Assembly: GCA_014529385.2 (NCBI GenBank)
Contig: CM043955.1
Coordinates: forward strand, 151,111,640-151,171,639
Length of the DNA stretch: 60,000 nucleotides
DNA from: Adiantum capillus-veneris
Taxonomy: Eukaryota; Streptophyta; Polypodiopsida; Polypodiales; Pteridaceae
Reading direction: 5' to 3'
In this document: piece after piece, positions 36,990 to 49,309 of the stretch
How the letters are laid out: every line of letters begins with the position of its first letter
Numbering within the stretch: the first letter of the stretch is position 1
Position numbers and translations under genes: made by a program
The notes under the pieces: model-generated
Databases searched by the model: none
The model's input: only the letters and a program-made list of their open reading frames with translations
What the model was told of the DNA's origin: nothing

Positions 36990-39300
36990 AAAAGGATCTC
37001 CCGGCTACCTGTAGCGCCTATGGACACTCATTAGCTGACCATAGCCACCTTTGACAACACCCCCTAGCAGCTTGTAATGCTCTCTTCCACACATAGTCTT
37101 GGAACCTTCAGTACTTTCAGAAAAACCCACTGCCCAACATCAAGAGTCCTTGGAGACCTCTTTTCAATAACAGAAGTGGTAACCCAACCTCGAGTTGTCC
37201 TTACATTGTCCATTGCCAATTCATGCATTTCTTCCATGTCATATAAGAAATCATGATCTTTGACTCATTTGGCCAATCACAGTAGTGGATTTAGGCTTAA
37301 ATACATACATCAGCATGGATGGGCTAAATCGAGGAGCAGCATGCTTGCTGCTGTTATAGAAAAACTCGAATTGTGGAAGGTGCCTTACCCTATGAGATTA
37401 CCAGTGCGAAACATATGCTCTCAACATCTCCTCTAATGTTCGATTCATCCTTTTTGTATGCCCATTACATCCCAAGTGAGCAAATGATGACATACTCAAC
37501 TTCATTTGAAGGTGACAAGTACATCACGCCAAAATTGTTTAGTGAACCTATATCCTCTCCATAGAACATATAAAGCTGATCGACAAATAGTATTGCCAAC
37601 TTATGGCTTTTTGCTATCAAATTTTTGGTATAAACCTTGCATTCTTGTTAGTCTATCAACCATGTAGCAGGCCAGCTTTTTTAATGTACTCTGCCTTGTT
37701 GACCTAACATTGGCCGCACTACTTTATAAAGATTTTAATGTAAGAGTACACCTTGGCCTATTGAAGCATCTTTGACCAATGCTAAAGTTATTTGGATGTT
37801 TAGATGCCAGTGCCAGGAACATCATGACACTTAATCAAAATCTTTTGTTGAATAGTATCGATTATGGTACGTAGACGGTTTCAGTTTAAACAATAAATAA
37901 CCTTCAATGGAATATTATCGTTGTCTCGTCACTTTGGTCTCCGCATCACCCTAGCCTGTATGCGAGTCCTATTCTATCTCAACCTTTTCCATATCTTACC
38001 AAAATGGCAATAGGAAGGGCATAATTCTTAAAAAGAGAGTGAAATCTCTCAAGATTTTAGCAATAGACAAGACGTTAACCTTAGGAATTTGATCGAATGC
38101 ACGAGGTAATCGATTATTGGCACTATTCCTGTAAGAGATTTTAAAGTCAAACTCTTGCATAAGTTCAACAAGCTCAGTCCATGTAGCTCTTTAGCCATCT
38201 TTCTGATCAAAAATATGGCGCAATGAGGTGATGGCCAATCCATGCAACAAAAGTAGAGCCATAAAGATAATGCTATTGTTTTCTCAAAGTGTGGACACAA
38301 CAACTAGCTCTTTCTCATAAGTTGGGTGACACACTTTCACATCAAAAATCTGCTTACTTTCAAACGCAAACGGGATGTCCATTTTGACAAAGGCTTGCAT
38401 CGATGGCATGATCACTAATACGAGCTTGCTAGGATCTACAATATGCAACATTGGTGTAGTAGTCACCAAGAGTGAAAAGTCTTGAATCTCTCATCAAGAT
38501 GCTCATTTCAAACATCAGTAGAATTAACCTTGTGGTGAGGTTCTAAATTCCTGGTCTCCCTCACCCCTCCTTTCAAAAGTTGCATAAGTAGAGCAGCAAC
38601 TTTCGAATATCCCTTTATAAACTTGCGAAAAAATCCAAAAAAACCTAGAAAGGATTTCATTATGTGCACACTCCCTAGAATGGGCCGATTTTGCAATTTT
38701 TTGAGTTACTGACAAACAACGCGAATTGCGTTGCAAGCAATGTTTGACCTAAATGTAGAAGCTCTTTCTTGAAAAACTTGCACTTAGAAGCTTTGACATA
38801 AAGCTTCTCTCTTCTCAGTTCCTTGAGAACTGTGCGTATATATGCAATGTACTTGGGCAAACTTTGGCTGTAGATCAAGATATTAAGAATGTCAGAGTTT
38901 CGTATAAATGGTCTCAAGAGATCATGCACCATGTGCTGAAATATAGCAGGGCATTAGTCAAATCAAAAAGGTAGGACAAAAAATTCATAGTGACCATAAT
39001 GCGTAAGGAAATCAGTTGTAGGAACACCTTCCAATTTTATTTGAATTTGGTGATAGCCTAGTAGACCTTTGAGAAGTATAATGCTCCATGCAGCCAATCT
39101 ATCAAATCGTCCATACGATACTTATTCGGATAGTGAGTTCATTAGGACCTTCATAATCAATACAGAAGTGCATATTGTTATCTTTTGTTTTGAGAAGGTA
39201 GCACAAGTGCTCCTTATGAACATTTACTAACCATAACCTCATACTTTTGTGTCAACAATAATGAAGAAAATAACCGCTAAAAACCCTATCGAATTGCGAG
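36990..39300 (-). pseudogene. Degenerate Ty3/gypsy pol relic
   Basis: Minus-strand order: RT around 39100 (HFCIDYEG-like), the RT palm/thumb at 38675-38932 (RPFIRNSDILNILIYSQSL.., LRREKLYVKASKCKFF; the YLDD box is lost), the SFLGFFGFFRKFIKGYSKVAALL connection (38508-38696), RNase H (FESKQIFDVKVCHPTYEKELVVV, 38284-38469) and integrase C-terminal pieces (FFYNSSKHAA near 37360, VGQWVFLKVLK near 37100). Many stops and frameshifts. LTRs not identified; 36560-36990 and 39300-39554 hold nothing I can name. Confidence 0.75.
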
Positions 39301-39554
39301 GTGCTTGCCTTGTAACAAAAGTGGACTGTTATGAGCGCGTTCCAAGCTAGAAGAGAGTGAGAGGAGGCGCTCACAATTAACAAGAACTTGAGGCTTGATT
39401 ATAAACTTAATCTTGATTGGAAGACTTAATACTTGATTAACACATTTGATTACAAAGCTTGACTTACAAGACAAGGCTTCGTTACAAGGACATGGCTAGA
39501 TAACAAGACAAGAACTAGAAGAGGACTTACTGCACAAGAGCCTCACATTGGTGT

Positions 39555-40172
39555 TGTCATAACCTGCTGACGTGGCAATCCCCGAGAAGTTGGCCAACTT
39601 GCAGATCCTAGTCGAGGGGCCTAAACTCTAGCAGAAGAAGACTTACCAACTTACTGAATCCAACCGACGAGCCTAAAACCCAAAATGGGTTAGGATTAAC
39701 CCTACCTAACTTACAGAACCTTGGCCAAGGGGCCTAAACATAAAATAAAGCAGAGCACACACACACACACACACAAGCCAAAATTGCGTACGCCGTAGAA
39801 GACGGTGATGTGGTAGCTTGTACGGATTTCCGCGTTTTGCATTGTAGCTCTTTGGAGGTTGACTTTTGGACCAGAAGCGTTCAGAAGTGTTTCTTTTCAT
39901 GTACTGCTTTTGAGTGAGGGCAAGGGCCTTGTGTTGGGCTCTCTCACTGGCATTCTACAATGCGGAGAAGCAGAGTGGAGCCATCCAATTGTACTTTGTG
40001 GAAGCAATGTAAAGGAATACCGAAAGGGGCGCCGCAATTTGGGGCCATTGCAGCTTTGGAGTGGAACTCCGCCACTCCATGTCTCGTGTGGATTCTCTCT
40101 CTCGTTCTGTTCAGTGTTTTGAAGTGCTAAACGTCTATTCTTTCAGTTGACACGTGGTGCCTTCTCGTTACA
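39555..40172 (+). repeat. 5' LTR of E3
   Basis: Starts TGTCATAACCTGCTGACGTG, ends TTACA. Matches the E2 LTR in the same order but lacks its GA tract, having only CTCTCTCTC near 40095. An (AC)n tract lies at about 39757-39775. Confidence 0.8.
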
Positions 40173-40234
40173 GTTGTAGCAGATCTTCAGTCGTGTGCTT
40201 TTTTCGAAGCATACCGGTCCTCCCAAGAATATAC

Positions 40235-41745
40235 AGAGCAAGATGCCATTTTCTAGATTCTACGGAGTATCTGCAGTTCCTCCTAGACGAACTCCGTTAT
40301 ATACTCTCGAGGCATCCGCGACAGAGCTTTCAAGAGTTTTTGAACTCCCTGTTGCCTCAAGTTGTTCCTCCTCCGCCTCCAGCACCTGAAAGCACAAGGG
40401 CTTCTAACAACAACCTACTCAGTCCTCTTTTCCGATTGGGGCAGTTTTTAGAAATATGGTGCATCCATCTGATGTTGACCCTATGCAACCACCTCTGCCA
40501 CCGCCATTTCCACCACCTGCCCCACCACCACTTGGATATAATGGTTAGTCCGTATGCCTACCCCTACTACCCATATCCTGGCTTTGCACCACATTAACCT
40601 AAGGACTTCAAGGATGGGGGATCTACAAATAAATCTTTCACCTTCTTCTGAGGAGTGAAAGACAAAAAGAAAGCTTTGTAGTTCCTGCAACAATTTGATA
40701 ATATCTATGCCCTAGGAAAATACTGAAGAATTCAAGATCTCTCGAGCCGGAGGGTTTCTTAAGGATAATGCTATTTAGTGGTGAAGTTCTATAGCTACCA
40801 AGCCGCATGCTCCAAGAACTTGTCAAGCTTTCAAGAATGTTTTTCTTGGGGACACATGGCATCCCTATTTGAAGTACAGCTTCTGGCAGAATGGGGTAAC
40901 TTGAAAATGCTTGCCACGGAAACTATGGAAGTTGTACTATTGGATTACCATCACCTCTACAGGAATATTGTTTATCTAAACAAGTTTCTACAATGCAAGG
41001 ACTTATGGACCATGCTGCGGTTGGTTACAAACTTGTGAAAGGAAGATTGGAATTTGTCACGGAAGATCAACCGACCAACACTCAGAATCCTCGAACACCA
41101 CAAATAAATTCTTGGGATTCTCGCGACACTTCAACTCAAAAGTCTCGTTTGACATCTTGCCAACGAGAAACCCTATTGCAAGAAGGCAGATGCTTTGAAT
41201 GTTTCCAGATGGGGCAAAAGTAGTATAATTGTCCTACAAAAGGGGATAAACCTCCAGAGCAACCTCCTGCTAAGAAAGCTAAAATTACGGTCGGCCGACG
41301 TTTATGGCATCTCTTTAGATGGAACTAAAGAATTGTGCACAACATATGGACAAATTAAGGACTTCTAAGCACTTATCTTTTCGACGGAGGAACTATCGAA
41401 AATTTTATCCATCTAGAGTTCCTCAAACAGATGGACTTTGAATACGACCAGTTTTCTAGAGAACTTGAGGCCGAGTTAGCTACAAGGAAAACTCAAAAAG
41501 TGGTACCACTCATTGGTGCTCTTCCACTCACTATACAAGGTTACCATGGCAAGGAAGACTTTCACATCATGCAGTTAGGTCATTGTGACGTTCTTTTGGG
41601 CACGCCTTGGCACAATCAGAATAATGCGACCATACACATCAAGGACCGAACCATCACTTTGAAGGGGGATGGAAAGCCAATCATCCTTAACGTTCGACTG
41701 ACTTTGCGTTTGATTTGTATTTATATACTTTTGAACTTTGTTTGA
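40235..41745 (+). pseudogene. E3 gag-protease, multiply broken
   Basis: Proline-rich N-terminus (QSFQEFLNSLLP, PESTRASNN), PYYPYPGFAPH, KDFKDGG, LQQFDNIYALG, LLAEWGNLKMLATETM, a zinc knuckle whose His is Gln and which is followed by a stop (CFECFQMGQK-stop), then protease with active site FDGGTIENFIHLEFLKQM and second half HIMQLGHCDVLLGTPWH. Several frameshifts and stops. It reads across the site where E2 is shifted. Confidence 0.75.
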
Positions 41746-42293
41746 GATTACTGTTTGAAATGGATTTTATCTATTTTAAATTTGTTTTGGTGCTGACTTG
41801 AGATTGCTTGATTTCAGTTTTGATGTTGGTGATTTACTCATGGCTTGGGCCCTCCTCCGGGGAGGAGTATTGAAGAGAAAATTCTTCTTGATAATATTTG
41901 AATATCTCGTGTCTTGAGCTTTCCTTGGAGGAGTATTCATGCTAGTTGTAGACCCTCTAAACGTTATAGGTTGCGTTTTGGGGAGCGTTTAGTTGTACTC
42001 TTGGAACCTCCAAGTGAGGCAGGTTGGGGTCTAGGGAGCGTGTGGTTGTAACATGCCTCTATATCTCATGGCATGGACCTTTACGATGGGAGTGATGAGA
42101 GAGTGATTCAATATCTCATGACCCAAACCTTTTTAGGTTATTTTTGGGGGGGGGGGGGTGTTCCTTAGCGCTATATGTTTTTATGTCATGTAACATGCAT
42201 CTGTAATCATCTGTGTTGCATTGTGATGTGTCAACCATTGAATATATTCCTAATTGGGTGAGATTGCGTAAGTATGTGACTTTTAGTGCATCG

Positions 42294-42457
42294 AGACACC
42301 CCTGAAAAGATTAGCGCGGGTTGGGTGTGATGGCTGATTTTGCTACACCAGAATGTCAAGAGCTGCAATACGGAATGAGAAAACTGATTGACCCTGAGGG
42401 ATTTTGTTGGCAATTTCAAGGAAAAAGTGGAGTACAGGACTGTGTCATATCTCTCAA
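42294..42457. other. Gap between E3 and solo LTR C-prime
   Basis: About 160 bp without recognised coding or repeat structure; presumably host intron or the unassigned tail of E3. Confidence 0.4.
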
Positions 42458-42819
42458 TGTAGTAGGGCTACAATGTCACTTGCACTTGACAGTTACAGTT
42501 GGTCTTGGGTTCACACTTAATGGACACTCTCGAATCTCGAGACTGACAAACCATAGGTGCTTGGCGGGGCACCGAGGAGTGGTAGTCGAGTGGACACCAC
42601 AGCGAACCTACTACCACCACTATTGTCCACAAATATGTGCAGCTGTGTTTTCAGAGATATTTGCTGAAGTTATGGGTGATGAATAGCCATTATATATATG
42701 ACGAGTTAGGCATGAGTTGGGTACGAGGTGTTGGTCTGGAGACTAGTCTTTGCACACAACACTCTCCTTGCACAATCTGAGCCTTGACGCACCCACTGTA
42801 AACCGTGCGGCGTGAGCCG

Positions 42820-43359
42820 TGTAGCAGGCCTATAGTGCATAGGACGACAACTAGTTATAGTTGGTCACGAGTTCACACTGGACGGACATTTGCCTGGGCA
42901 GTGACACGTGGCAGGTATACGGGTGGTGGTCTAGCCGACGCAGGCCAGACCACCACGACCACAGTTTGGAGATAGACTTAGCTGATTGGATATTTGTGAG
43001 CCGTTGGTGGCTCTTTATGGTTGTATATATCTGTAGCTGTTTGGGGTTATCGGTATCATCATCTAGAGTCTCGAGTCCATACACTGCACGTATGCACCAT
43101 CCTTGCACATCTGAGCCTCGACACCCCATTGTACCCATGAGTTCTTGTCTTGAGCTGAGTGTGCTGCCATGCCAGAGTCTGTACTGGTTTCTTTGAGTTA
43201 GTCGAGTCCCCTCTATTCAGGTTCTACTGTTGGAGTCGCTGTGTTGTTTGCTCTGTTGTTCCTTGTTTTCTGTGTTGTCATTCTGTTGGAGTGAGATGTC
43301 CCGCACATTGCACTGAGGAGCACCCACTGTAAAGAGCACGACACATTATCTCCGCTACA
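42820..43359 (+). repeat. 5' LTR of element C
   Basis: Aligns with 49480-49553 plus 51083-51615. Compared with the 3' LTR it has one copy of a ~36-bp unit that is tandemly doubled at 51168-51237, and it lacks about 30 bp present near 51293-51323. Confidence 0.85.
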
Positions 43360-43527
43360 GGTGCTCTGTTACTAAATTGACTTTATCTGACATAAAAATA
43401 ATTCTAAATGAATTATTGGATTTATAAGCGAGAGGGTTTTCTCGCTTGGAACACTAGGAAAAATAATTCTAAAAATTTAAAGTGAGAGGGTTTTTCTCAC
43501 CGAAGACATCCGAGTACAGAGTATTCC

Positions 43528-43769
43528 TAGTGCGTCATTCAGAGTAATGACATGAGCACTACAAAAGGGAATATTTGTAAGGCCACCAGGAATGGGTACT
43601 TCTGATGCGTCACATTGAATGGGTGACAGGGAGCATTGGGAAGAAGTATCCGACCATCCGAGAACGGACATCTCTGATGCGTCATAGGATGGGTGACATA
43701 GAGCATGAAGGAGATTGTACCATAAGTTCGGTAGAAAAAGACTAGGTGATGGGTATTCCTGATGCGTCA
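43528..43769 (+). repeat. Four TGATGCGTCA-bearing repeats in D1
   Basis: TAGTGCGTCA (43528), TGATGCGTCA (43603, 43675, 43760), the last three followed within ~15-20 bp by GGGTGAC. Spacing 75, 72 and 85 bp. The motif holds TGACGCA on the other strand, a bZIP/TGA-type core. Confidence 0.7.
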
Positions 43770-45192
43770 CAAGGTGGGTGACGGGTGCATCAAAAAGGGA
43801 ATATCCATAGTCAAGAGGAAATTCCGAACTGTGTTAGAATTGTGCACAAGGAAAAGCAAGCACCTGAATGAAGATGGGTTCAGAGGAAACTTTGAGGAAA
43901 AGCAGATGCTTTTTGAGAGTGGGATTGCTTTTCGGGAAAACAGATGCTTTCCCGCAAGGAAGTCTATGTCTGCATTGCAATTGTGCATGTGATTGTATCC
44001 AGGGACGCCTGGGAAGTGCTGTGAAAGCATTGTTTTTAACTTTTAAGGTTTTATTGAGTTTTTGGGCAGATTCAAACTACTTTTAGAATACACCGACCGC
44101 CCACTTAATAAGTGGGCAGCCACCTGGAAAATAAAGCAACAAAAACCAGCCAGCAATTTCTCTCTCTTTTTCTGGCAGAACAGTGTCCATAAAATAAAAA
44201 TTTAAAATTAAAAAAAAAAAAACCGGCCACAATCTCTACGCAAGCAGCCAATGCTCTACTATCTTAACCGTGGCCAGGGAGCTATAAAAGCATCACACGC
44301 CCTCTCCGAGAGGGAAGACCAGTTTCCGCAAGGAGATGCATCATGCTGCTACAGATTTCAGCCGCAAAGAGGACGTTGCCAGTGATGCCCACGGGTGCCC
44401 CGAGTGTATCAGATTACGCCAAGACCAAGTGCGCGAGTTCCCTCGCGAAGAAGTGCCTACGGAGCGTGTTTCCATCACGTCACACTGCTGTCTTTCTCTG
44501 TTTTCAGCCCATAAACGTCGTAGACGGGGCTGATTTACGAGAAGGAACCCAAGAACACACCTCTTTTGTGTGTAGGATTGAAAGAGAGGATTTCCTATGT
44601 AGAGATCTCTTCCGGGGAAATTACTTTTCGAGAACCGAGTTGCGTTTCGAGCATCGAGACTTTGAAGGTAACGATTTTCATGTTATGATCTCTAAGTATT
44701 TGTTTGCAGGTGTACTTCCTCTTAGTGAGGGAGTAGGAGCAGAGGAAGTCATGAGCCTCTGTAGGAGAAAGCGCTCTGAGGAACTAGAGCCAAATCAGCC
44801 CAAGGGTTTCGTACCCGAGTTTGGGAAGTAGATCCACAGATTGGAGAGAGGTAGCCTCTCAAGTTGTGATACGGAAGTTGAGATTCCCAAGTAAGGACTT
44901 CGTGTCCGGGAGAGCAGAGTTGTTCTACGGGAAGAGGACTTCGGAAACAGAGTCGAGAAAAGAGAGTTGCAGGGATATCATGCCCTGAGTCTTGAAGGTG
45001 AGATCCAGACGTGAGAACCTTGGTTCTCGAGGATTTGGAATAAGGAATGCCTTGGAATAGGGTTTACCCCTAGGAATAGGAAGCCGAGGCTTCCCGGAAC
45101 CATCAAGTCTTATTCTAGAACCAATGTGGTAATACGTTCGGTTCAAGTGCTTGTATAGACTTCTCCTCAGTAAGAAAGATACTATTATGGGG

Positions 45193-45218
45193 GGGGACCA
45201 GCCCATCTTCTGGTCCCC
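45193..45218 (+). other. Conserved hairpin in D1
   Basis: GGGGACCAG / CTGGTCCCC, 9-bp stem, 8-nt loop CCCATCTT. D2 has the same loop and ACCAG/CTGGT stem at 50960-50977 with a GA insertion before the GGGG. Confidence 0.75.
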
Positions 45219-45366
45219 AGTATTGTGTCGATCTTCTCACTCTATCGCTCTCTCTCTCTATCTATTTCTTTGTATATCCTTTGGCTTCAATAATAAGTGA
45301 TAAATCCTATTTATCCGAATATATTTTATATTGCTATGCGCTCCCGTTTGTGACATGCTCTCATTT

Positions 45367-45386
45367 TTGGCACGCCCGGTGGGACC
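45367..45386 (+). other. Probable PBS of element C
   Basis: TTGGCACGCCCGGTGGGAC follows the reconstituted C leader (LTR end GCTACA, then GGTGCTCTCATT once D1 is discounted). The tRNA species is not assigned. Confidence 0.55.
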
Positions 45387-45879
45387 TCAATTGAAATCTC
45401 ACTCCGTGGAAAGTCCAGTCGAGGAGCTATTGGGTTTAACCTCTCTGTCTTGGTCTATTGGTTTCGACTAGGTTGGGTTGCTTCAGCTTGGTTCAGTCTA
45501 GTTTCACTCTCTCGTCCTGGTCTAGTCCTCTCGTCCTGGTCTAGTAGTCTCTCGGCCTGTCTACAGCCAGGTCTAGCCAACTGGTCCAGTCACTCGCCTT
45601 GGTCTAGTGGCGTTTGGGCCAGTGTCCAGTAAGTTACAGGTTTTTGTGCCCAAGGCTTGGGTGGGCTTCTGGTTACTGTATGACACATACAAGGCAGTCA
45701 AAAGAGCGACAAAGCACACTACTAAGTCCTCTGAAGTACTACCACAGGAAGCGTCAACCCTTCGTGCCAAGTAGAAGTCCACCAGCCCCGTTACCCCTAC
45801 CTTCCCCCGCAGCTACCTCCATTCTCTCGACCAGTTCTACACCTCCCAATCACCCTCCCCAGTAAAGTTCTCGCCCACT

Positions 45880-47703
45880 GTGTTACAGCAAGCTCTTGAG
45901 CAACAGGCTCCTGCGCAGACGGCCATGGAGGAGCTCACAAATGTTCTGGCTCAGGTGAACATCAAGTTCCCGACTTTCAAAGTCTCTCTACAGAGGATGC
46001 GGACGTATCCCTCTGCAGGGGTCGTGGTCTCAACAGAGAAGACGCCTACTTAGGACTCTTTCCATCCACCTTGGATGGCTTAGCAGACAAATGGTACAAT
46101 CAGTTTGCAGAGAACCACTTTACGACTTGGGCCACCTTACGACGACAGTTTTGTGAAGCTTTCAGGCCAGGCGACTTCCAAGAGAAGGTTCTGAATGAAT
46201 TGGCCAACCTGATGCTCCAGCCAAATGAGACATTTGCAGAACTCATGACCAGAACCAAGTCTCTGGTCGCTAAGCTTCCTCAGCAACCAGGTGAATTTAC
46301 GGTTAAGAAGTGGGTGGAGAAGGCTCTTCCCAAAACCTCTCCGCAAGAACTCCCAGAGAGTCTCTGACCTGATACCACTCGGGAGAAATTTGTCGCAGCT
46401 GCTACTCGGATAGAAGGAGCTAGGAAGCTGTTCACCGACTCTCCTCAGGTAGAGACCACCCCAGTCTTTTTAGAAAGTTCCTTTGATCCTTTAACCTCTT
46501 TACACAGGGAATTGGAAGCCCCAGCGAGCTCTTCAAGAGGAGAGGTCCTTCTCTCTTAGACAGGAGATGCCTCCACATCACGAGGCTTTGGAACAGATCA
46601 AGCGCAAGCTAGAAGAGCTAAGGTCTCAACAGGAGACTAAGGTTATGGTTTGGTGTAGCTCATGCTGCTCTCCAGGGCACCCTCCACATGAATGCCCCCT
46701 TCGGGTTTATTGCCACTTCTGTGAAAAGTCTGGACATGAGGATAAGGATTGCTACTACCTCAAGGGATTGTGACAAATACAACAAAGTCTTGGTCCTACT
46801 CTTCAACAAGGGCCACCACCTGCATCCAACATGGTTTCCCTGTATGGGCATCCAAACCACATGCCACCTTTGTTGACCGCCCCTCCTATGCAAGGTATGC
46901 AGAGTACTTTCCCCTCTCAGAGCTTTTATCATGCCCATGCTCCCTCATCCCCTCAAAGCTTACGCGCCACCTCCAACTCCATGCACCAGGAGCAAGGGCC
47001 ACCTCGCCCTTCGACTCGCCTATTGAATCGGCCCATTTTGTGCTACAGATGCGGGGAATATGGACATTACCAAAGCAAATGTGCCTTGCCAGAAGGGTTC
47101 CCTCCCTACTGTCATTGTCCTAATGCGAAAGATCACTACAGTAAGGATTGTCCCAAACTTCATGCATCCACGGCTTCGAGGGGTCAAAGCCAAAATGAGT
47201 TTACCTTTCCCAAGGTCAATCTGATAGCAGTTAGCACCGTCCCTCAACCATCACCTTCTACTCATGTTGTGGTCCCTAATGACAACTTTAAGCAGGTAGA
47301 GGAGCCCACTGGTGTTCTCACTCGGACCCTGAGGGCATCCTTGGGTCTTAGCCTTCCAACCAATTCCCCTCTTCCACCCACAATCCCACCCATGGATACC
47401 CCGCTTCTAGCTGTCGGCAAGCCCTCCCCTCGTGCCAAGCAAGGATCCTCATCTCTGCTCTCAGATATTGATGAAGCTTTCTTAGAAGCAGCAGCAGACC
47501 TACATCAGATTAAGGTGCCTGAGAAACCACTTGTAGAAAAAGAAAAGCTTAGAGCAGAGACAATCTTGAAGAACACCTGCCAACAAGTGTCGCTCTTTGA
47601 CATGTTGCGGCTAGATGCGAGTTTTAGAAGTGACACCCTTGCAGTTATTCAGTCGCTTTACCCCGGAGCAGGTCCTAGTGGGGGCCACCTCCCAGTGCAA
47701 TGA
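45880..47703 (+). pseudogene. Element C gag with four zinc knuckles, broken
   Basis: Capsid core around 46060-46370 (LGLFPSTLDGLADKWYNQF, FCEAFRPGD.., LMLQPNETFAELMTRTKSL) is followed after frame breaks by a basic region and two knuckles CSSCCSPGHPPHEC and CHFCEKSGHEDKDC (about 46650-46755), a Pro/Ser-rich spacer, then CYRCGEYGHYQSKC (47041-47082) and a variant CX1CX5HX4C motif CHCPNAKDHYSKDC (about 47118-47159). The 290-codon segment 46831-47703 is open. Four knuckles is many for a gag. Translation start not clear. Confidence 0.75.
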
Positions 47704-48060
47704 TCAGAGTTTGATATGATATCCTATACCGTTGCTCCCCTCACGGATTATAGAAGCCCTCGTCTCACCCTATCCGTCTTGGGGCAGCAATTCTCAGGAT
47801 TAATTGTGGATAGTGGATCTGGCATCAACATGATGCTTGAGTTCACTATGTTGGCTTTAGGCATGTAGCCAGCTCGTCCTCCTCCCTTCACAGTAACATT
47901 GGCCGACTAGAGGACAGTCTACCCTATGGGCATAGTGGAAAAGGTGTGTTTGCAAGTACAAGATTTCACCTTTAGTTTGGATCTCCCGTGCTCATCGGTA
48001 GACCATGGCACTGCATGATTGGGGAAATGACTCAATGTGGATACATACTCCTAGCTCCCC
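47704..48060 (+). pseudogene. Element C retropepsin-like protease
   Basis: Follows gag at once; active site LIVDSGSGINMM at about 47806-47841 keeps the canonical DSG. Stops (for example TAG after LALGM) interrupt it. It leads into a ~100-codon tail (from about 48080) that is duplicated in the inverted repeat. No RT follows. Confidence 0.7.
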
Positions 48061-48081
48061 AATGAAACCCATTAAACGTGA

Positions 48082-48651
48082 AGGAGGTGTGGATACAGTG
48101 GTGCACCATAGTTCTTTGTCAATAGAATCGAATCCTGAACTAAATCAGCCTACTCCACCTGACGGGTCAGAAGAAGATTTGCTGGATTGGTTGGAAGCTA
48201 CCAAGTCTATGCCTTGTTATGGGGTCTCTATTCAATCTTTGCCTAAGGATGCAATAGGTGTGGAGGTCACAGAGTCTGATGAACTACCCTTCAACAAGAT
48301 TCCACAAAGCAGGTTTCAAGCACAAGGGTATATTTGGACATTCTTCAGTTTCTGTTGTTTCTACTTTCTGACAGCCTATTCCTCTGTGGCCTTCGTTCGC
48401 CCCTCTTCACCCCCTACCCACTCCTCTCTCTCTCTTCCCTTCCCACCCCCTACACCCTAACCTCGCCCCTGCCCACCCCCTCTCTCTCTCTCTCGCCCCT
48501 ACCTACCCACCCCTTGCCCCTACCCACTCCGTGCACATCCTACCCTCGCCCGTATCTACCCTACCCTCGCCCCTACCACCCCCTCTCTCTCCCTCGCCCC
48601 TACCTACCCTACCCTACCCCCTAGCTCTCGCCCCTACCTACCCCCTCTCAC
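48082..48651 (+). repeat. Inverted duplication, left arm
   Basis: 570 bp, inverted copy at 48758-49309, spacer 48652-48757. The outer half is C-element coding tail (DTVVHHSSLSIESNPELNQP..), the inner half is a C/T-rich CCCCTACCTACCC repeat. Arms are nearly identical by eye: one substitution near 48370 and a ~17-bp length difference near 48515-48530. Confidence 0.93.
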
Positions 48652-48757
48652 GAACTTGGAGAACTAGGAGAGGAGCCGCGACGAGACTTGCAAGAAGAGG
48701 TGTAGGGGCTCAAGCAAGCCGAGCTAGGGGGCAGGAGGTGGGTAGGGGCTAGGAGGG

Positions 48758-49309
48758 TGAGAGGGGGTAGGTAGGGGCGAGAGCTAGGGGGTAGGGTAGG
48801 GTAGGTAGGGGCGAGGGAGAGAGAGGGGGTGGTAGGGGCGAGGGTAGGGTAGATACGGGCGAGGGTAGGATGTGCACGGAGTGGGTAGGTAGGGGCGAGA
48901 GAGAGAGAGAGGGGGTGGGCAGGGGCGAGGTTAGGGTGTAGGGGGTGGGAAGGGAAGAGAGAGAGAGGAGTGGGTAGGGGGTGAAGAGGGGCGAACGAAG
49001 GCCACAGAGGAATAGGCTGTCAAAAAGTAGAAACAACAGAAACTGAAGAATGTCCAAATATACCCTTGTGCTTGAAACCTGCTTTGTGGAATCTTGTTGA
49101 AGGGTAGTTCATCAGACTCTGTGACCTCCACACCTATTGCATCCTTAGGCAAAGATTGAATAGAGACCCCATAACAAGGCATAGACTTGGTAGCTTCCAA
49201 CCAATCCAGCAAATCTTCTTCTGACCCGTCAGGTGGAGTAGGCTGATTTAGTTCAGGATTCGATTCTATTGACAAAGAACTATGGTGCACCACTGTATCC
49301 ACACCTCCT
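48758..49309 (-). repeat. Inverted duplication, right arm
   Basis: 552-bp reverse complement of 48082-48651. It is followed immediately by 49305-49331, the reverse complement of 48649-48675 in the spacer, overlapping by CTCCT. The order arm, B, spacer, arm-inverted, B-inverted cannot come from one simple fold-back. Confidence 0.93.

Larger units (their letters stand above)
39555..42293 (+). mobile_element. LTR retrotransposon E3, plus-strand sister of E2
   Basis: LTR (39555-40172), degraded PBS (40174-40185), gag and protease (about 40235-41745), then noncoding sequence with two ~55-bp repeats and a G13 run (near 42147) that matches E2 at 1-600 to the end of comparison. No RT, RNase H or integrase. 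The right boundary is uncertain because E2 leaves the window at the matching point. Confidence 0.75.
43367..45355 (+). repeat. Solo LTR D1 (~2.0 kb)
   Basis: Flanked by TGCTC at 43362-43366 and 45356-45360. It lies between the C LTR and its PBS. Starts TGTTACTAA, ends TTTGTGACA. Contains a TATA-like TATAAAAG (44283-44290), a hairpin (45193-45218) and TGATGCGTCA repeats (43528-43769). No internal domain, hence solo. ORFs of up to 162 codons inside (44343-44831) resemble nothing I know. Confidence 0.75.

Noticed and set aside
44343-44831. 162-codon ORF in D1
   Set aside because: Lies inside a solo LTR, has no recognisable domain, and I could not confirm conservation in D2.
48005-48460. Two identical 'genes' on opposite strands (48005-48460 and 48931-49302)
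   Set aside because: They are the two arms of one inverted duplication of the element C coding tail, not separate genes.
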